Shown: positions 20,796 through 29,419 of the stretch, piece by piece | How positions within the stretch are numbered: position 1 is the first letter of the stretch | How the letters are laid out: each line of letters begins with the position of its first letter | From: OLB6 sp964467455 | GTDB taxonomy: Bacteria; Bacteroidota; Ignavibacteria; Kapaibacteriales; Kapaibacteriaceae | Reading direction: 5' to 3' | Assembly (NCBI GenBank): GCA_964467455.1 | Contig: CAYXQJ010000003.1 | Coordinates: 124,001-188,000, forward strand | DNA: 64,000 nt | Notes under the pieces: model-generated | What the model was told of the DNA's origin: nothing | Seen by the model: the letters and a program-made list of their open reading frames with translations, nothing else | The model's database searches: none | Translations under genes and position numbers: made by a program

Positions 20796-21691
20796 TAGAC
20801 GGTCTCCGTTGCAGACGGCACCCGACGGAGCTTTGCGCGAACACCAAGTTCACTGTCGTAGACGCGCTTGACGCCATCGCCCATGGCCGCTTCGATGTCG
20901 CGGATATCTTTGACCATGCGCTGAAGGCCGCCGATCTCGACCGACGCTGCTTGATCAGTACCCCACATCGCTCGATCGATCGTGATGTGTCGTTCAACGA
21001 ACGAAGCACCCATTGCTACGGCAGCATAGGTCGTAGCCAGGCCGGTCTCGTGTCCCGAATATCCGATCGGGATCGAAGGGTAGAGTCCACGAAGGGTCTT
21101 GATCATCCGCATGTTGAGTTCTTCAACGCGGCACGGATACGCACTCGTAGCGTGGGCGATCAACAACCGTGATGGATCCAGCACCGCAACAGCATCGGCG
21201 ATCTCTTCCATCGTGGACATGCCGGTAGAGATCATCAGTACCTTGCCAGAGGCCTGCATGGCTTGCAGCAAGGCGTGGTCGGTTAGCGATGCCGAGGCGG
21301 CTTTGTAGAATGGCACTTCAAAATGTTCTTCCATGAAGCTAACGGCACCTTCATCCCAGCACGATACCGTCCAGTCGATGCCCTTCATGGCACAGTAGCG
21401 TTCGATCTCACGGTAGTCATCAGCGTCGAACTCTACCTTGTGTCGGTAGTCGATGTAGGTCATCCGACCCCACGGTGTATCACGCTCGATGTGCCACTGG
21501 TCCTTCGGCACACAGAGCTCCGGCGTGCGCTTCTGGAACTTCACACAGTCGGCGCCGGCAGAGACAGCGCCGTCGATCATCAACTTGGCGATGTCGACCG
21601 AACCGTTATGATTGATGCCGATCTCGCCGATCACGTATACCGGATGTCCGTCGCCAATGAGGCGTCCGTTGACATTGATCTCTCGTTGCAT
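20795..21691 (-). CDS. NeuB/SpsE-like ulosonic acid synthase lacking the SAF domain
   Basis: NeuB enzymes condense phosphoenolpyruvate with an aldose to give a 3-deoxy-ulosonic acid such as sialic, legionaminic or pseudaminic acid. The TIM-barrel markers are present: IGEIGINHNGS, ADCVKFQKRTPE, YKAASASLTDH, LMISTGMSTMEE, SAYPCRVEELNM and IGYSGHETG, with the metal ligand region VERHITIDR. The protein is only 298 aa and ends just after the barrel. The C-terminal antifreeze-like SAF domain found in NeuB, PseI and LegI is absent. That domain contributes to the acceptor-sugar site, so the substrate may be unusual. The start at 21691 is downstream of GGTAGGAGAGACC. Confidence 0.88.
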   Translation of the reverse strand: MQREINVNGRLIGDGHPVYVIGEIGINHNGSVDIAKLMIDGAVSAGADCVKFQKRTPELCVPKDQWHIERDTPWGRMTYIDYRHKVEFDADDYREIERYCAMKGIDWTVSCWDEGAVSFMEEHFEVPFYKAASASLTDHALLQAMQASGKVLMISTGMSTMEEIADAVAVLDPSRLLIAHATSAYPCRVEELNMRMIKTLRGLYPSIPIGYSGHETGLATTYAAVAMGASFVERHITIDRAMWGTDQAASVEIGGLQRMVKDIRDIEAAMGDGVKRVYDSELGVRAKLRRVPSATETV

Positions 21692-21699
21692 GGTCTCTC

Positions 21700-22515
21700 C
21701 TACCAAATAGTGAATCCACCGTCCACGATCAGATTGTGTCCGGTCATGTAACTCGAAGCGTCACTTGCCAGGTACAGCAAGGCGCCCATGTAATCATCAG
21801 CTTGTGCCATTCTTCCCAGCGGGGTGCGGTCGCTGTACAGATCCACGAAGTGGTCGGGCTGTCCGTTTTCGACACCGCCAGGTGAAAGTGTATTGACGCG
21901 GACACCATTGCGGCCCCAATACGCAGCAAGGTACTTAGTGAGCATCACCACTGCACCTTTGCTCACCGGATAGGCAACACTCTTGAAGAACATCTGTGTA
22001 CCGTCCGGTGCCACGTACAGGGATTGGTTGGGCGCAACGACGCCGTAGGTCGATGCGATGTTGATGATACTGCCTTGTCCTTGGCGTACCATCGTTGGAC
22101 CAAAGGTCTGACAGCACAAGAACATTCCCGCCACGTTCACATCCATCACCTTGCGAAAGAGCTCCGGCGGGTAGTTCTCAAATCTTGAGGCGTCGACACT
22201 TGAAGATGCGTTCTCGACCATGTCGTTGATCGCCGCATTATTGACGAGGATGTCGATCGTCTCGAACCGATCTACGATCTTGTCGCGGGCCGTACGGATC
22301 GAATCAACATCCGTCACATCGGCCATTACGGCCATATGGGCCGGACCAAGTTGATCGGCGAGTTCCGTCACAGCATTGCCATCAAGATCGATCGCGATCA
22401 CTGATGCGCCGGCCGAAGCCAAGGCGATACAGTGGTGTCGACCGATCAGTCCTGTTGCACCGGTGACGATCGCAACCTTTCCTTCCAGGTCGAACATGCC
22501 CAGATCGTTCGTCAT
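21700..22515 (-). CDS. Short-chain dehydrogenase/reductase of the glycan operon
   Basis: This NAD(P)-dependent SDR (271 aa) has the classical cofactor motif TGATGLIGRHH, the structural NNAAIND motif, catalytic Ser in INIASTYG, and the YPVSK Tyr-Lys pair. The end YMTGHNLIVDGGFTIW is typical of 3-ketoacyl-reductase-like SDRs that act on sugars or small ketones. Placed between an aminotransferase and a NeuB-like synthase, it probably reduces or oxidises the sugar intermediate. The ATG at 22515 was chosen; a GTG at 22521 is an alternative. Both lie after AAGGAGG, which is encoded within the end of the aminotransferase gene. Confidence 0.88.
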   Translation of the reverse strand: MTNDLGMFDLEGKVAIVTGATGLIGRHHCIALASAGASVIAIDLDGNAVTELADQLGPAHMAVMADVTDVDSIRTARDKIVDRFETIDILVNNAAINDMVENASSSVDASRFENYPPELFRKVMDVNVAGMFLCCQTFGPTMVRQGQGSIINIASTYGVVAPNQSLYVAPDGTQMFFKSVAYPVSKGAVVMLTKYLAAYWGRNGVRVNTLSPGGVENGQPDHFVDLYSDRTPLGRMAQADDYMGALLYLASDASSYMTGHNLIVDGGFTIW

Positions 22516-22517
22516 GC

Positions 22518-23864
22518 TCACACGGCCTCCTTGCTCGAACGAGGTTTTGTATTGAACCCGGAGGTCTTTCGAAACACCGGCTGCATGGGATCGCCTGCCA
22601 GACGATGTCGCACTGTGTCTGTGCGGACGGCATCGTCGAGGAGCGGCAATACCTCAGCATACGCTCCCAACACGGTGGCGATGTCAGTGTCGGTGTGCGA
22701 ATAACAGACGTTGTGAAAGCCGCCCCAGAGGATACCGCGACGGAGTAGTTCTTGCTGGACGAAAGACTTCATCAACAGTGGATCACCGGCATGCGGATCG
22801 AAGGTAACGACCGACCGACAATCAAAGCCCTTCGCCGATGTATAGGCCAAACCGAGCTGGTGTGCCACGGCATTATATCCATCTCGCAACTGCTTGCCGG
22901 TGTGAGCGATCGCCGGGATCACCGCATTCATCGACATGAATTCGATGGTGGCTTTCGCCGCCGCCAACGACAATGCCTCGCCACCGAACGTCGTGTAGAA
23001 GAAGACATCGCCATCGAGCAGCGACATCACTTCTCTTCTCCCCGTAAGGATGGAAAGGGGCATGCCATTCGCCACCGCTTTCGAAAAACAGGCAAGGTCG
23101 GCACGAACACCAAAATGTTCCTGCGCGCCCCCTAACGACAGACGGAAACCCGTCCACATCTCATCAAAAATGAGGAGTACACCATGATGATCGCAGACAC
23201 GGCGCAACTCCTGTAGAAAGTCGGCTTGTGGCGCATCGAATACGGTCGGCTCCAAGATCACGGCCGCCGTGTCATCGTCGATCGCATTGATCACCGACTC
23301 GATATCGTTGTAGGCGAAGGTATACGAGAGACCTTGCGTTGCCGGTGGAACGCCGCGGCTTCGATCGGTGGTGCCAATGTACCAGTCATGCCAACCGTGA
23401 TAGCCGCAACAGAGAACGGTATCGCGGTGGGTGTAGGCGCGGGCAAGGCGGATCGCTGCCGACGTCACGTCAGCGCCGGTCTTACTAAAGCGGACCATCT
23501 CCGCGTTCGGTACAAGACTGTGGACGAGCTCGGCCACCTCGACCTCGAGTGGATGCATCAGTGAGAACGTGATGCCGTCAGTGAGCTGACGACGGATCGC
23601 ATCATCGACATAGGGAAAGGCATAGCCGAGTGAGATCGGGCCAACACCCATCGTAAGATCGATGAATTCGTTGCCGTCAACATCCCACAGGTGTCCCCCT
23701 TTGCCGCGATGTGCGAACACGGGAGCGACACCGCGTACATGCTGTCCCGGACCTTTCGCAAGTGTTTGTGTGGCACTCGGGATCAACCGTTCTGCACGTT
23801 CCAGCAACGTCGATGAACGACCGATCGACGGGAACGCTGTCTCAGCCGATGACGGACGGGACAT
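22518..23864 (-). CDS. Glutamate-1-semialdehyde aminomutase-like class III aminotransferase
   Basis: This fold-type I PLP enzyme (448 aa) resembles HemL but belongs to the branch used in glycan clusters. Markers are GHLWDVDGNEFIDL, RFSKTGADVTSAAIRLARAY, LIFDEMWTGFRLSLGGAQ and the PLP lysine in ACFSKAVANGMPLSIL. No other tetrapyrrole gene is nearby and the genes on both sides are sugar genes. I infer it aminates or isomerises a sugar or semialdehyde precursor of the NeuB substrate. The start at 23864 follows CAAGGAG with good spacing. The gene overlaps the transketolase C-subunit gene by 23 bp. Confidence 0.87.
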   Translation of the reverse strand: MSRPSSAETAFPSIGRSSTLLERAERLIPSATQTLAKGPGQHVRGVAPVFAHRGKGGHLWDVDGNEFIDLTMGVGPISLGYAFPYVDDAIRRQLTDGITFSLMHPLEVEVAELVHSLVPNAEMVRFSKTGADVTSAAIRLARAYTHRDTVLCCGYHGWHDWYIGTTDRSRGVPPATQGLSYTFAYNDIESVINAIDDDTAAVILEPTVFDAPQADFLQELRRVCDHHGVLLIFDEMWTGFRLSLGGAQEHFGVRADLACFSKAVANGMPLSILTGRREVMSLLDGDVFFYTTFGGEALSLAAAKATIEFMSMNAVIPAIAHTGKQLRDGYNAVAHQLGLAYTSAKGFDCRSVVTFDPHAGDPLLMKSFVQQELLRRGILWGGFHNVCYSHTDTDIATVLGAYAEVLPLLDDAVRTDTVRHRLAGDPMQPVFRKTSGFNTKPRSSKEAV

Positions 23865-24792
23865 GATGACTCCTTGAAGTATTGTCAAGTGCTAAGCGTA
23901 TGCGGGAAGCGATCTGTTGCGGCGTGAATCCTTCGATCTCGAGCACATCGTCAAGTCTTCCGGGACGAAACCACTTACCATCAAGGGCAAGGGGTAGCAC
24001 CGGACAGACGACGCGATGTTTCACCATGAGCTCAGCGAGGATGCTGTAGAGTCCGCCGATCTTGAAGTGATCCTCCAGTGTGACCACAAGCGGACTGGAG
24101 AGAACGGCGTCGAGCAACAGCGAGACGTCGACAGGTGATAGTGTGCGAAGATTTACGACCTTGACGGCGTGACCACGCTGCTCCAGCTCGATCGCGGCTT
24201 GCACCGCTTGCCGAACGAGCATTCCGTAGGTCAGAATGGTCACTTCGTTGACGCGATGTGTCTCGTGAACGACTTCGCCTTTACCGATGGTAAATGTTTG
24301 GTCGTGCTTGACCGCCGGGACAAGGTTGTTGTAGCGAACATAGAACGGACGGCCACTTCGGATGATGTGCGGCATGCCGATGACGAGATCTTCCTCGTCG
24401 GCCGGACAGAACACCCCCATGTTGGGGATCGTCCGCATTAGCGATACATCTTCGATCGCCTGATGTGTTGGCCCATTTCCGTCGGAGAGGAATCCCGGCA
24501 CCATGCCGACCATGATCACGGGCAAGGATGGGATACCAACGTCGTCGCGAATGAACTCGAAGGCACGCATGGTGAGAAAGGCCGACAGTGCATGAGTAAG
24601 CACCACTCGCCCCCTCACTGCAAGTCCGGCAGCCATACCGATCATCGTTTGTTCGGCGATGCCGACGTCGATAAATCGATCGCCGAGTTGCGGCGGGATG
24701 TTCCGCATGTGACCACGATTCTCCGCGGTCATGATCACCACACGAGGATCATTGGTGACGGCGTCAAGGAGTACACGTTCGTATGGGATCAT
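23842..24792 (-). CDS. Transketolase, C-terminal (Pyr/C) subunit
   Basis: This is the second half of a split transketolase (316 aa). It has the pyrimidine-binding domain with the catalytic Glu region RFIDVGIAEQTMIGMAAGLA and the C-terminal domain (VVNLRTLSPVD, VVTLEDHFKIGGLYS). The N-subunit is encoded immediately upstream, 2 bp away. Transketolases move two-carbon ketol groups using thiamine diphosphate. Two-subunit forms recur in surface-polysaccharide clusters, where they are thought to build unusual or extended sugars. The last 23 bp overlap the aminotransferase gene. Confidence 0.93.
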   Translation of the reverse strand: MIPYERVLLDAVTNDPRVVIMTAENRGHMRNIPPQLGDRFIDVGIAEQTMIGMAAGLAVRGRVVLTHALSAFLTMRAFEFIRDDVGIPSLPVIMVGMVPGFLSDGNGPTHQAIEDVSLMRTIPNMGVFCPADEEDLVIGMPHIIRSGRPFYVRYNNLVPAVKHDQTFTIGKGEVVHETHRVNEVTILTYGMLVRQAVQAAIELEQRGHAVKVVNLRTLSPVDVSLLLDAVLSSPLVVTLEDHFKIGGLYSILAELMVKHRVVCPVLPLALDGKWFRPGRLDDVLEIEGFTPQQIASRIRLALDNTSRSHHVPSVIG

Positions 24793-24794
24793 GA

Positions 24795-25646
24795 TCAGCG
24801 TACGTGAAGTGGATCAGACTGGAGCTGGGCGGTGGAGGTGCCGTGGAGTTCTTCGATCAGCGCATCGACCTCTGTCATGGTGAAGTTGCAGAACCATCGA
24901 TCCGCCCGATCGGCGATACTCGGCACGCCTCGACCACGCTGCGTATCGGCGATCACCACGGTCGGACGTCCGGATGGATCAGGCCTCCAGGATGAGAATA
25001 CGCGATGGAGGTCGTTGAAATCGTGTCCATTCACGTGGGCGGTGTTCCAGCCAAAGGCGGCGAACTTGTCGGCGATGGGCTCGAGTGGAATGAGCTCTTC
25101 CGTGCGGATGTTGGCTTGGAAGTGGTTGCGATCGACCACAGCGATAAGGTTGTTGGCTCGCATCGCACTTGCCGTCAAACAGGTTTCCCAGACGCTGCCT
25201 TCATTGAGCTCACCATCACCCAAGATCACGACGACTCTCGTATCACGCTCATGCATACGGGCATCGATCGCCATTCCAAGTCCTACCGAAAGGAGATGAC
25301 CCAATGATCCAGAGTGAAACTCAACACCCGAGACATTGCGATTCGGATGCCAGTAGAGGTGGTCGGTCACGTCGAGATGATTGTCGAGTCGCGTGACGTT
25401 GAAGAAGCCGAGTTCGGCAAGGACTCCGTAGAGGGCCGGAACATCATGTCCTTTTGAAAGGAGCAAAAGGTCTCTCAACGGATGCTCCACGGTTTCGGGT
25501 GAGATCCTAAGGAACTCGGAGTAGAGGTAGACCAATAGGTCGGCGCAAGAGAGTGATGCTCCCGTAAAACACCCACCATTGGTGGACATCCGCAGGATGT
25601 GCTCGCGGACATTGAGCGCAAGTGCTCTGAGGGGTTCTACCTTCAT
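24795..25646 (-). CDS. Transketolase, N-terminal (TPP-binding) subunit
   Basis: This 283-aa protein carries the thiamine-diphosphate site GDGELNEGSVWETCLTA plus the motifs LLSKGHDVPALYGVLAE and SGSLGHLLSVGLGMA typical of transketolase N-halves. The start at 25646 (MKVEPLRALALNVREH) overlaps the cytidylyltransferase stop in an ATGA quartet. It pairs with the C-subunit gene to form one functional enzyme. Its presence within a ulosonic-acid-type operon, rather than with pentose phosphate genes, points to a biosynthetic role in making a dedicated sugar precursor (inference). Confidence 0.93.
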   Translation of the reverse strand: MKVEPLRALALNVREHILRMSTNGGCFTGASLSCADLLVYLYSEFLRISPETVEHPLRDLLLLSKGHDVPALYGVLAELGFFNVTRLDNHLDVTDHLYWHPNRNVSGVEFHSGSLGHLLSVGLGMAIDARMHERDTRVVVILGDGELNEGSVWETCLTASAMRANNLIAVVDRNHFQANIRTEELIPLEPIADKFAAFGWNTAHVNGHDFNDLHRVFSSWRPDPSGRPTVVIADTQRGRGVPSIADRADRWFCNFTMTEVDALIEELHGTSTAQLQSDPLHVR

Positions 25647-26410
25647 CGTGCGTTCGGGCGATACCATGTTTGGCCCACAAATCGTTGGTTGAGTGCTGAG
25701 ATCTCCGGTCTATCGCGGATCAACCGGAGGATGTCCTTCATCGTGAATCGTGGATCTTTCACGTACAATGCATCATACACTGCCTTGATGAACATGTAGT
25801 CTTCGGCGTAATCGATCGTCCACCGATGTGTTCTGCTGAGATCGAGATCACCCAGCATGGTCACGTTCATCCTCCGCTCCGGTGGCACGTTCTCCCAGAT
25901 CCACGGCGTTGTGTGTTCGCGTTGATAGTGCTCGGTTGCGTGTACGGCGGCGGCGCGAAGCACATCGATCGACATCACCTCTACGTCATTGCCATCCGGG
26001 AAGGTGGGCGGATGAAGATTGCTAACAGCGTCAACATCGTGCAGATGGTCGAGATACGTCGAGATCACGCGATCGATGATCTCAGGGTCGATCAACGGGC
26101 AGTCGGACGGGATCTTTACGACAACGTCGGCCTCAAAGGCCTCGGCACAGGCAAGATGTCTGTCCAGTAGATCGGTCGGATGACCGCGAAACACCGGATA
26201 TCCATTCACATCACAAAGAGCAACAAGGGGATCATCTTCGGTGAGCGTTGTGGTGGCAACCACGACGATCGACGGAGTGAAGGCACGCTTAACACGTTCC
26301 ATGAAACGCACCAGCAATGGCGCCCCGGCAAGTGGAAGCATGACCTTGCTTGGAAGTCGAGAACTCCCCGTGCGGGCCTGACAGATCACGACGATCCTCG
26401 GTTGGGTCAT
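25643..26410 (-). CDS. SpsF/NeuA-type cytidylyltransferase
   Basis: This nucleotidyltransferase (255 aa) activates a sugar acid with CTP. The N-terminal nucleotide loop is VICQARTGSSRLPSKVMLPL, followed by VVKIPSDCPLIDPEIID with the metal-binding Asp, and RWTIDYAEDYMFI, all typical of SpsF and of KdsB-related enzymes. In B. subtilis SpsF works with the NeuB-like SpsE, matching the NeuB-like gene in this operon. The start at 26410 follows GGAGGAAG and overlaps the upstream stop (ATGA). The product would be a CMP-linked ulosonic acid. Confidence 0.9.
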   Translation of the reverse strand: MTQPRIVVICQARTGSSRLPSKVMLPLAGAPLLVRFMERVKRAFTPSIVVVATTTLTEDDPLVALCDVNGYPVFRGHPTDLLDRHLACAEAFEADVVVKIPSDCPLIDPEIIDRVISTYLDHLHDVDAVSNLHPPTFPDGNDVEVMSIDVLRAAAVHATEHYQREHTTPWIWENVPPERRMNVTMLGDLDLSRTHRWTIDYAEDYMFIKAVYDALYVKDPRFTMKDILRLIRDRPEISALNQRFVGQTWYRPNAR

Positions 26411-27399
26411 GCAGTCTTCCTCCATGACCATACGGGGACTCGATAGAGCACATCTTCTGCCACTTCTGCGATGCGAATCGCCGATGTCCCGTTGTTTTGG
26501 ATCGGACACATCCGCTGGAGATGTTCGATCGGGAAGTCACTATAAACCTCCTTACCCAGGGCGATCCCTACGTACACACAACTCGAAAAGCGCGTGATCA
26601 GCGTTGAACAGTGTGCGATCATCGGGTCGATGCTTCGGCTGTGATAGACCAAAGCTTCCGGTGCCCACAGGTTGATCTCTGACACTGCACGGTCGATCAC
26701 CTCATTGGGATGGAGCTTGAAGATCAACTGTCGGCCGTTAGCGATCTCGCGGGCTCTCTGAATGAACTTGCGTCGGTTTTCGAACTTGAAGGTCTCACGT
26801 GAATCCGAGGTTGCCACGAGCACATAGTCTTTGTGCTCGAACGGCAGATCACGATACTTGGCGCAATTGTCAAAGTTGGGAATACCGGTCACGACGATCT
26901 TCTCCGGTCGCACTCCCTTTCGAACGAAGTGGTCGCGATATCCCTCGGAGGCCACGCACATACTCACGTAGGAATCAGAGAGACCAAAGGTTGACGTGGA
27001 TGCAAAGTACCGTGGGAGTTTGAGGTACTTGACGAGGTAGTAGGCCAAGTTTTCCGGGTCCGTCATGCCCTCTTGGACTAATACGATGCGCTTGTGTCGG
27101 ATATTCTTCGGAACGACGAGATCAGCACACGTGATCACCAGATCATAGTCGTGTCGCTCGCCCCGCAGATCGATGTTCAGTCCTTCCGATTCCAGGAGAT
27201 CGACGGCGCGCTGTTGATGCCGCTTGCCGGCTACGGTCCATTCCAACAGACCGTTCCGTTCCATCACATAGAGCAAACCGTCAGTATAATGCGGCGTGAA
27301 CCACAAGTCATGATGCTGGAGATGCCGAGCGATCTGCACCATCATCGTGGTCTGATTCATGGAGCCGCAGATCAAGAGGATCTTCTTCGCATTGTGCAT
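26407..27399 (-). CDS. GT-B-like glycosyl/glycerophosphotransferase family protein of the glycan operon
   Basis: This 330-aa protein looks like a two-Rossmann GT-B fold. It begins ILLICGSMNQTTMMVQIARHL, has a central IVVTGIPNFDNCAKY, then LIFKLHPNEVIDRAV and a late ITRFSSCVYVGIALGKEVY. The KLHPNE and TRFSS segments resemble CDP-glycerol glycerophosphotransferases, UDP-GlcNAc 2-epimerases and capsule export/transferase proteins. I cannot choose among them. It is the first gene of the nine-gene operon. If a transferase, it could attach the CMP-activated sugar made by the downstream genes. Confidence 0.7.
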   Translation of the reverse strand: MHNAKKILLICGSMNQTTMMVQIARHLQHHDLWFTPHYTDGLLYVMERNGLLEWTVAGKRHQQRAVDLLESEGLNIDLRGERHDYDLVITCADLVVPKNIRHKRIVLVQEGMTDPENLAYYLVKYLKLPRYFASTSTFGLSDSYVSMCVASEGYRDHFVRKGVRPEKIVVTGIPNFDNCAKYRDLPFEHKDYVLVATSDSRETFKFENRRKFIQRAREIANGRQLIFKLHPNEVIDRAVSEINLWAPEALVYHSRSIDPMIAHCSTLITRFSSCVYVGIALGKEVYSDFPIEHLQRMCPIQNNGTSAIRIAEVAEDVLYRVPVWSWRKTA

Positions 27400-27493
27400 A
27401 TGCGAAGTTCCGACGTGGATTTAACGCCGGAATAATGCCACGGTTAAGTGCTTGTGATGGGGAAAACGTTTGTGTTACCGCGACGCAACACAA

Positions 27494-28576
27494 CTATTTC
27501 TGGGGCGGCAAGAACCGCGGATCCGTCAGCACGGAGCTGTCGGTCAGGGCCTTCATGAACGCAACGACAGCGTTCGACTCTTCTTTGCTCAGGTTGAGCT
27601 TGCGCACACGCTTATCCTTGTTGGAAAAGGTCGTGCCCCCTTCATTGTAATGGTCCATGACCTGCTCAAGGGTCATCAGCTCGCCACGTTCGGAATCACC
27701 GCTGGCCATATAGGGCGGCGTCAGTGCTACGTTGCGTAGCGTCGGTGTTTTGAACAGACCTTCATCCTTCACATCACGTGTGACCTCGTATCGACCACGG
27801 TCGAAGTAGTGATGAAAGAGGCCGATGTTGTGATACTGGTCATCGGTAAAGTCCGGTCCGCCGTGACATGACGCACACATCGTCCGATCGCTGAAGAACA
27901 ACTGCATGCCCCATCGTTCTTGGGCCGATAGCACTGTGGTATCGCCGTTGACGAACTTGTCGTACCGACTGTTCGCAGAGACCAGCGTGCGCTCAAACGT
28001 CGCGATCGCCTGCATGGCCCGCGTCATATTCACCAACGTGTCGCCGAATGCACGCTGCCACATCGTACGGTACTCGTTACTGCGAAGCAGGTTCGCCACC
28101 ATCAATGTGTCTGCCGCCATCTCCGTCGGATTCATAAAAGCCGCCATGGCCTGTTCTTCCAGCGAACCGGCTCGGCCATCCCAAAACATCTCTTTGCGAT
28201 AACCTGCGTTGACGATCATCGGCGCATTGCGCTGTCCCTGCTGTCCGTCGATCCCCGTACTGATCTGGAAGGGGGCGTCACTGAACGCCGCTTCCGGACG
28301 GTGACACGTGGCGCAGGCAATGGTGCCGTCGCGCGAGAGTCGCTTCTCGTAGAACAGATGTCGTCCCAACTCCGCCTTGTCGGGCGTGATGGGATTCTCC
28401 GGTGGGAAGGGCACGGCCGGCAGGTGGGCCGGCACGACCGGGAAGCTCTGCTCAGGAAGAACTTCATCCGGTACACAACTGACACTCATCATCCCAACGA
28501 ACAACGTCAGGACGATGGACGTTGGACGAAGGACGCTTGACGTTGGACGCCGGACGTTGGACGACGGACGCTTCAT
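27494..28576 (-). CDS. Di-haem cytochrome c peroxidase family protein
   Basis: This exported MauG/CcpA-type protein (360 aa) has two haem-binding motifs, CATCH near residue 88 and CASCH in the second half. The family segments RNAPMIVNAGYRKEMFWDGRAGSLEEQA and KTPTLRNVALTPPYMASG are present (parts of longer blocks). Such enzymes reduce hydrogen peroxide in the periplasm using electrons from cytochromes. The signal sequence core is IVLTLFVGMMSVSC, possibly a lipoprotein Cys. Its positively charged n-region (residues 2-20) is encoded entirely by a 7-bp tandem repeat. The ATG overlaps the thyX stop (ATGA). Confidence 0.9.
   Translation of the reverse strand: MKRPSSNVRRPTSSVLRPTSIVLTLFVGMMSVSCVPDEVLPEQSFPVVPAHLPAVPFPPENPITPDKAELGRHLFYEKRLSRDGTIACATCHRPEAAFSDAPFQISTGIDGQQGQRNAPMIVNAGYRKEMFWDGRAGSLEEQAMAAFMNPTEMAADTLMVANLLRSNEYRTMWQRAFGDTLVNMTRAMQAIATFERTLVSANSRYDKFVNGDTTVLSAQERWGMQLFFSDRTMCASCHGGPDFTDDQYHNIGLFHHYFDRGRYEVTRDVKDEGLFKTPTLRNVALTPPYMASGDSERGELMTLEQVMDHYNEGGTTFSNKDKRVRKLNLSKEESNAVVAFMKALTDSSVLTDPRFLPPQK
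28511..28573. repeat. Heptamer tandem repeat, GACGNNG family (9 units), coding
   Basis: Nine consecutive 7-bp units fit GACGNNG or GACGCTT: GACGATG, GACGTTG, GACGAAG, GACGCTT, GACGTTG, GACGCCG, GACGTTG, GACGACG, GACGCTT. The array abuts the start codon of the cytochrome c peroxidase gene and encodes its residues 2-22 in frame (63 bp is a multiple of 3 and of 7). Confidence 0.9.
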
Positions 28577-29415
28577 GCTAGACGCGACAGCTTCTCCAAA
28601 AACTCACGTGCCTCTCGCCCCTTAAGTCCGTACTGTTCCAATTCTGAGGGATCGGTGGGCACATTCGTGAGCATCGACATGATGGCGCGTAATTCGTTAC
28701 GCGAGAACTTCTCGGAATTCAGGATATAGTCTTCGAAGGCTTCGTAGGCCACAGGGACGGCGGCTTTGACGATCTCGGCGATGGCTTCACCGTATACGCG
28801 GATCTCGTACTGAGCGTGGGCGTCGATTCGTAGGCGCAAGAAGTGGAAGAGGTTGTGCAGATCGATCTTCCAATACCATTCCGTGTAGTTCGAAACGGGC
28901 AGGTTGATGCGGGCGATCTCGCGCGCCAGGTCGGTACCGAGCAACTGCTGATACTCATCAAAGAGATGATCTTGCGTACTCTGCATCATCGTTCTGATGC
29001 GCTCCGCTTCTTCGGGTGCGAATGCTTCGTCGGCGCGACCTTGTTTGTTCATCGCACTCTGCGCGCGGATCTGATCCGGTGCGGGCACGTAGAACTCGTC
29101 CTTCATCTCCGAGTACCGACCGCTGTATTCGTTCACATTGGCCGTACGGTGTCGGATCCACTGCCGGGCAACGAAGATCGGCAGCTTGACGTGGAACTTG
29201 AATTCCACCATCTCGAACGGCGTCGTGTGCTGGTGGCGGAGCAAGTATCTGATCAGCCCCCTATCCTCATGCACTTTTTTGGTGCCGGAGCCATAGGAGA
29301 CACGTGCGGCTTGGACGATGGAGTCGTCATCACCCATCACGTCGATCAATCGGACAAATCCTTTATCGAGGCATCGGAACTCGCGTCCGATCAGGTCTTT
29401 GGCAGCGTCGGTCAT
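28573..29415 (-). CDS. thyX: Flavin-dependent thymidylate synthase
   Basis: ThyX makes dTMP from dUMP using FAD, NADPH and methylene-tetrahydrofolate. The defining RHRX7S motif is RHRTANVNEYSGRYS near residue 88. The residues YTEWYWKIDLHNLFHFLRLR also fit the family. At 280 aa it has the usual size. The start at 29415 is chosen because a perfect TATCTTTG promoter element ends 4 nt upstream, implying a leaderless mRNA. An upstream ATG at 29460 would lie above this promoter. The gene is coupled by an ATGA overlap to the cytochrome c peroxidase gene. Confidence 0.96.
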   Translation of the reverse strand: MTDAAKDLIGREFRCLDKGFVRLIDVMGDDDSIVQAARVSYGSGTKKVHEDRGLIRYLLRHQHTTPFEMVEFKFHVKLPIFVARQWIRHRTANVNEYSGRYSEMKDEFYVPAPDQIRAQSAMNKQGRADEAFAPEEAERIRTMMQSTQDHLFDEYQQLLGTDLAREIARINLPVSNYTEWYWKIDLHNLFHFLRLRIDAHAQYEIRVYGEAIAEIVKAAVPVAYEAFEDYILNSEKFSRNELRAIMSMLTNVPTDPSELEQYGLKGREAREFLEKLSRLA

Positions 29416-29419
29416 GAGG

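Noticed and set aside
23842..25646. Housekeeping transketolase of the pentose phosphate pathway
   Set aside because: The two-subunit form, its overlap with aminotransferase and cytidylyltransferase genes, and the NeuB-like gene indicate a glycan role. This does not exclude dual use.
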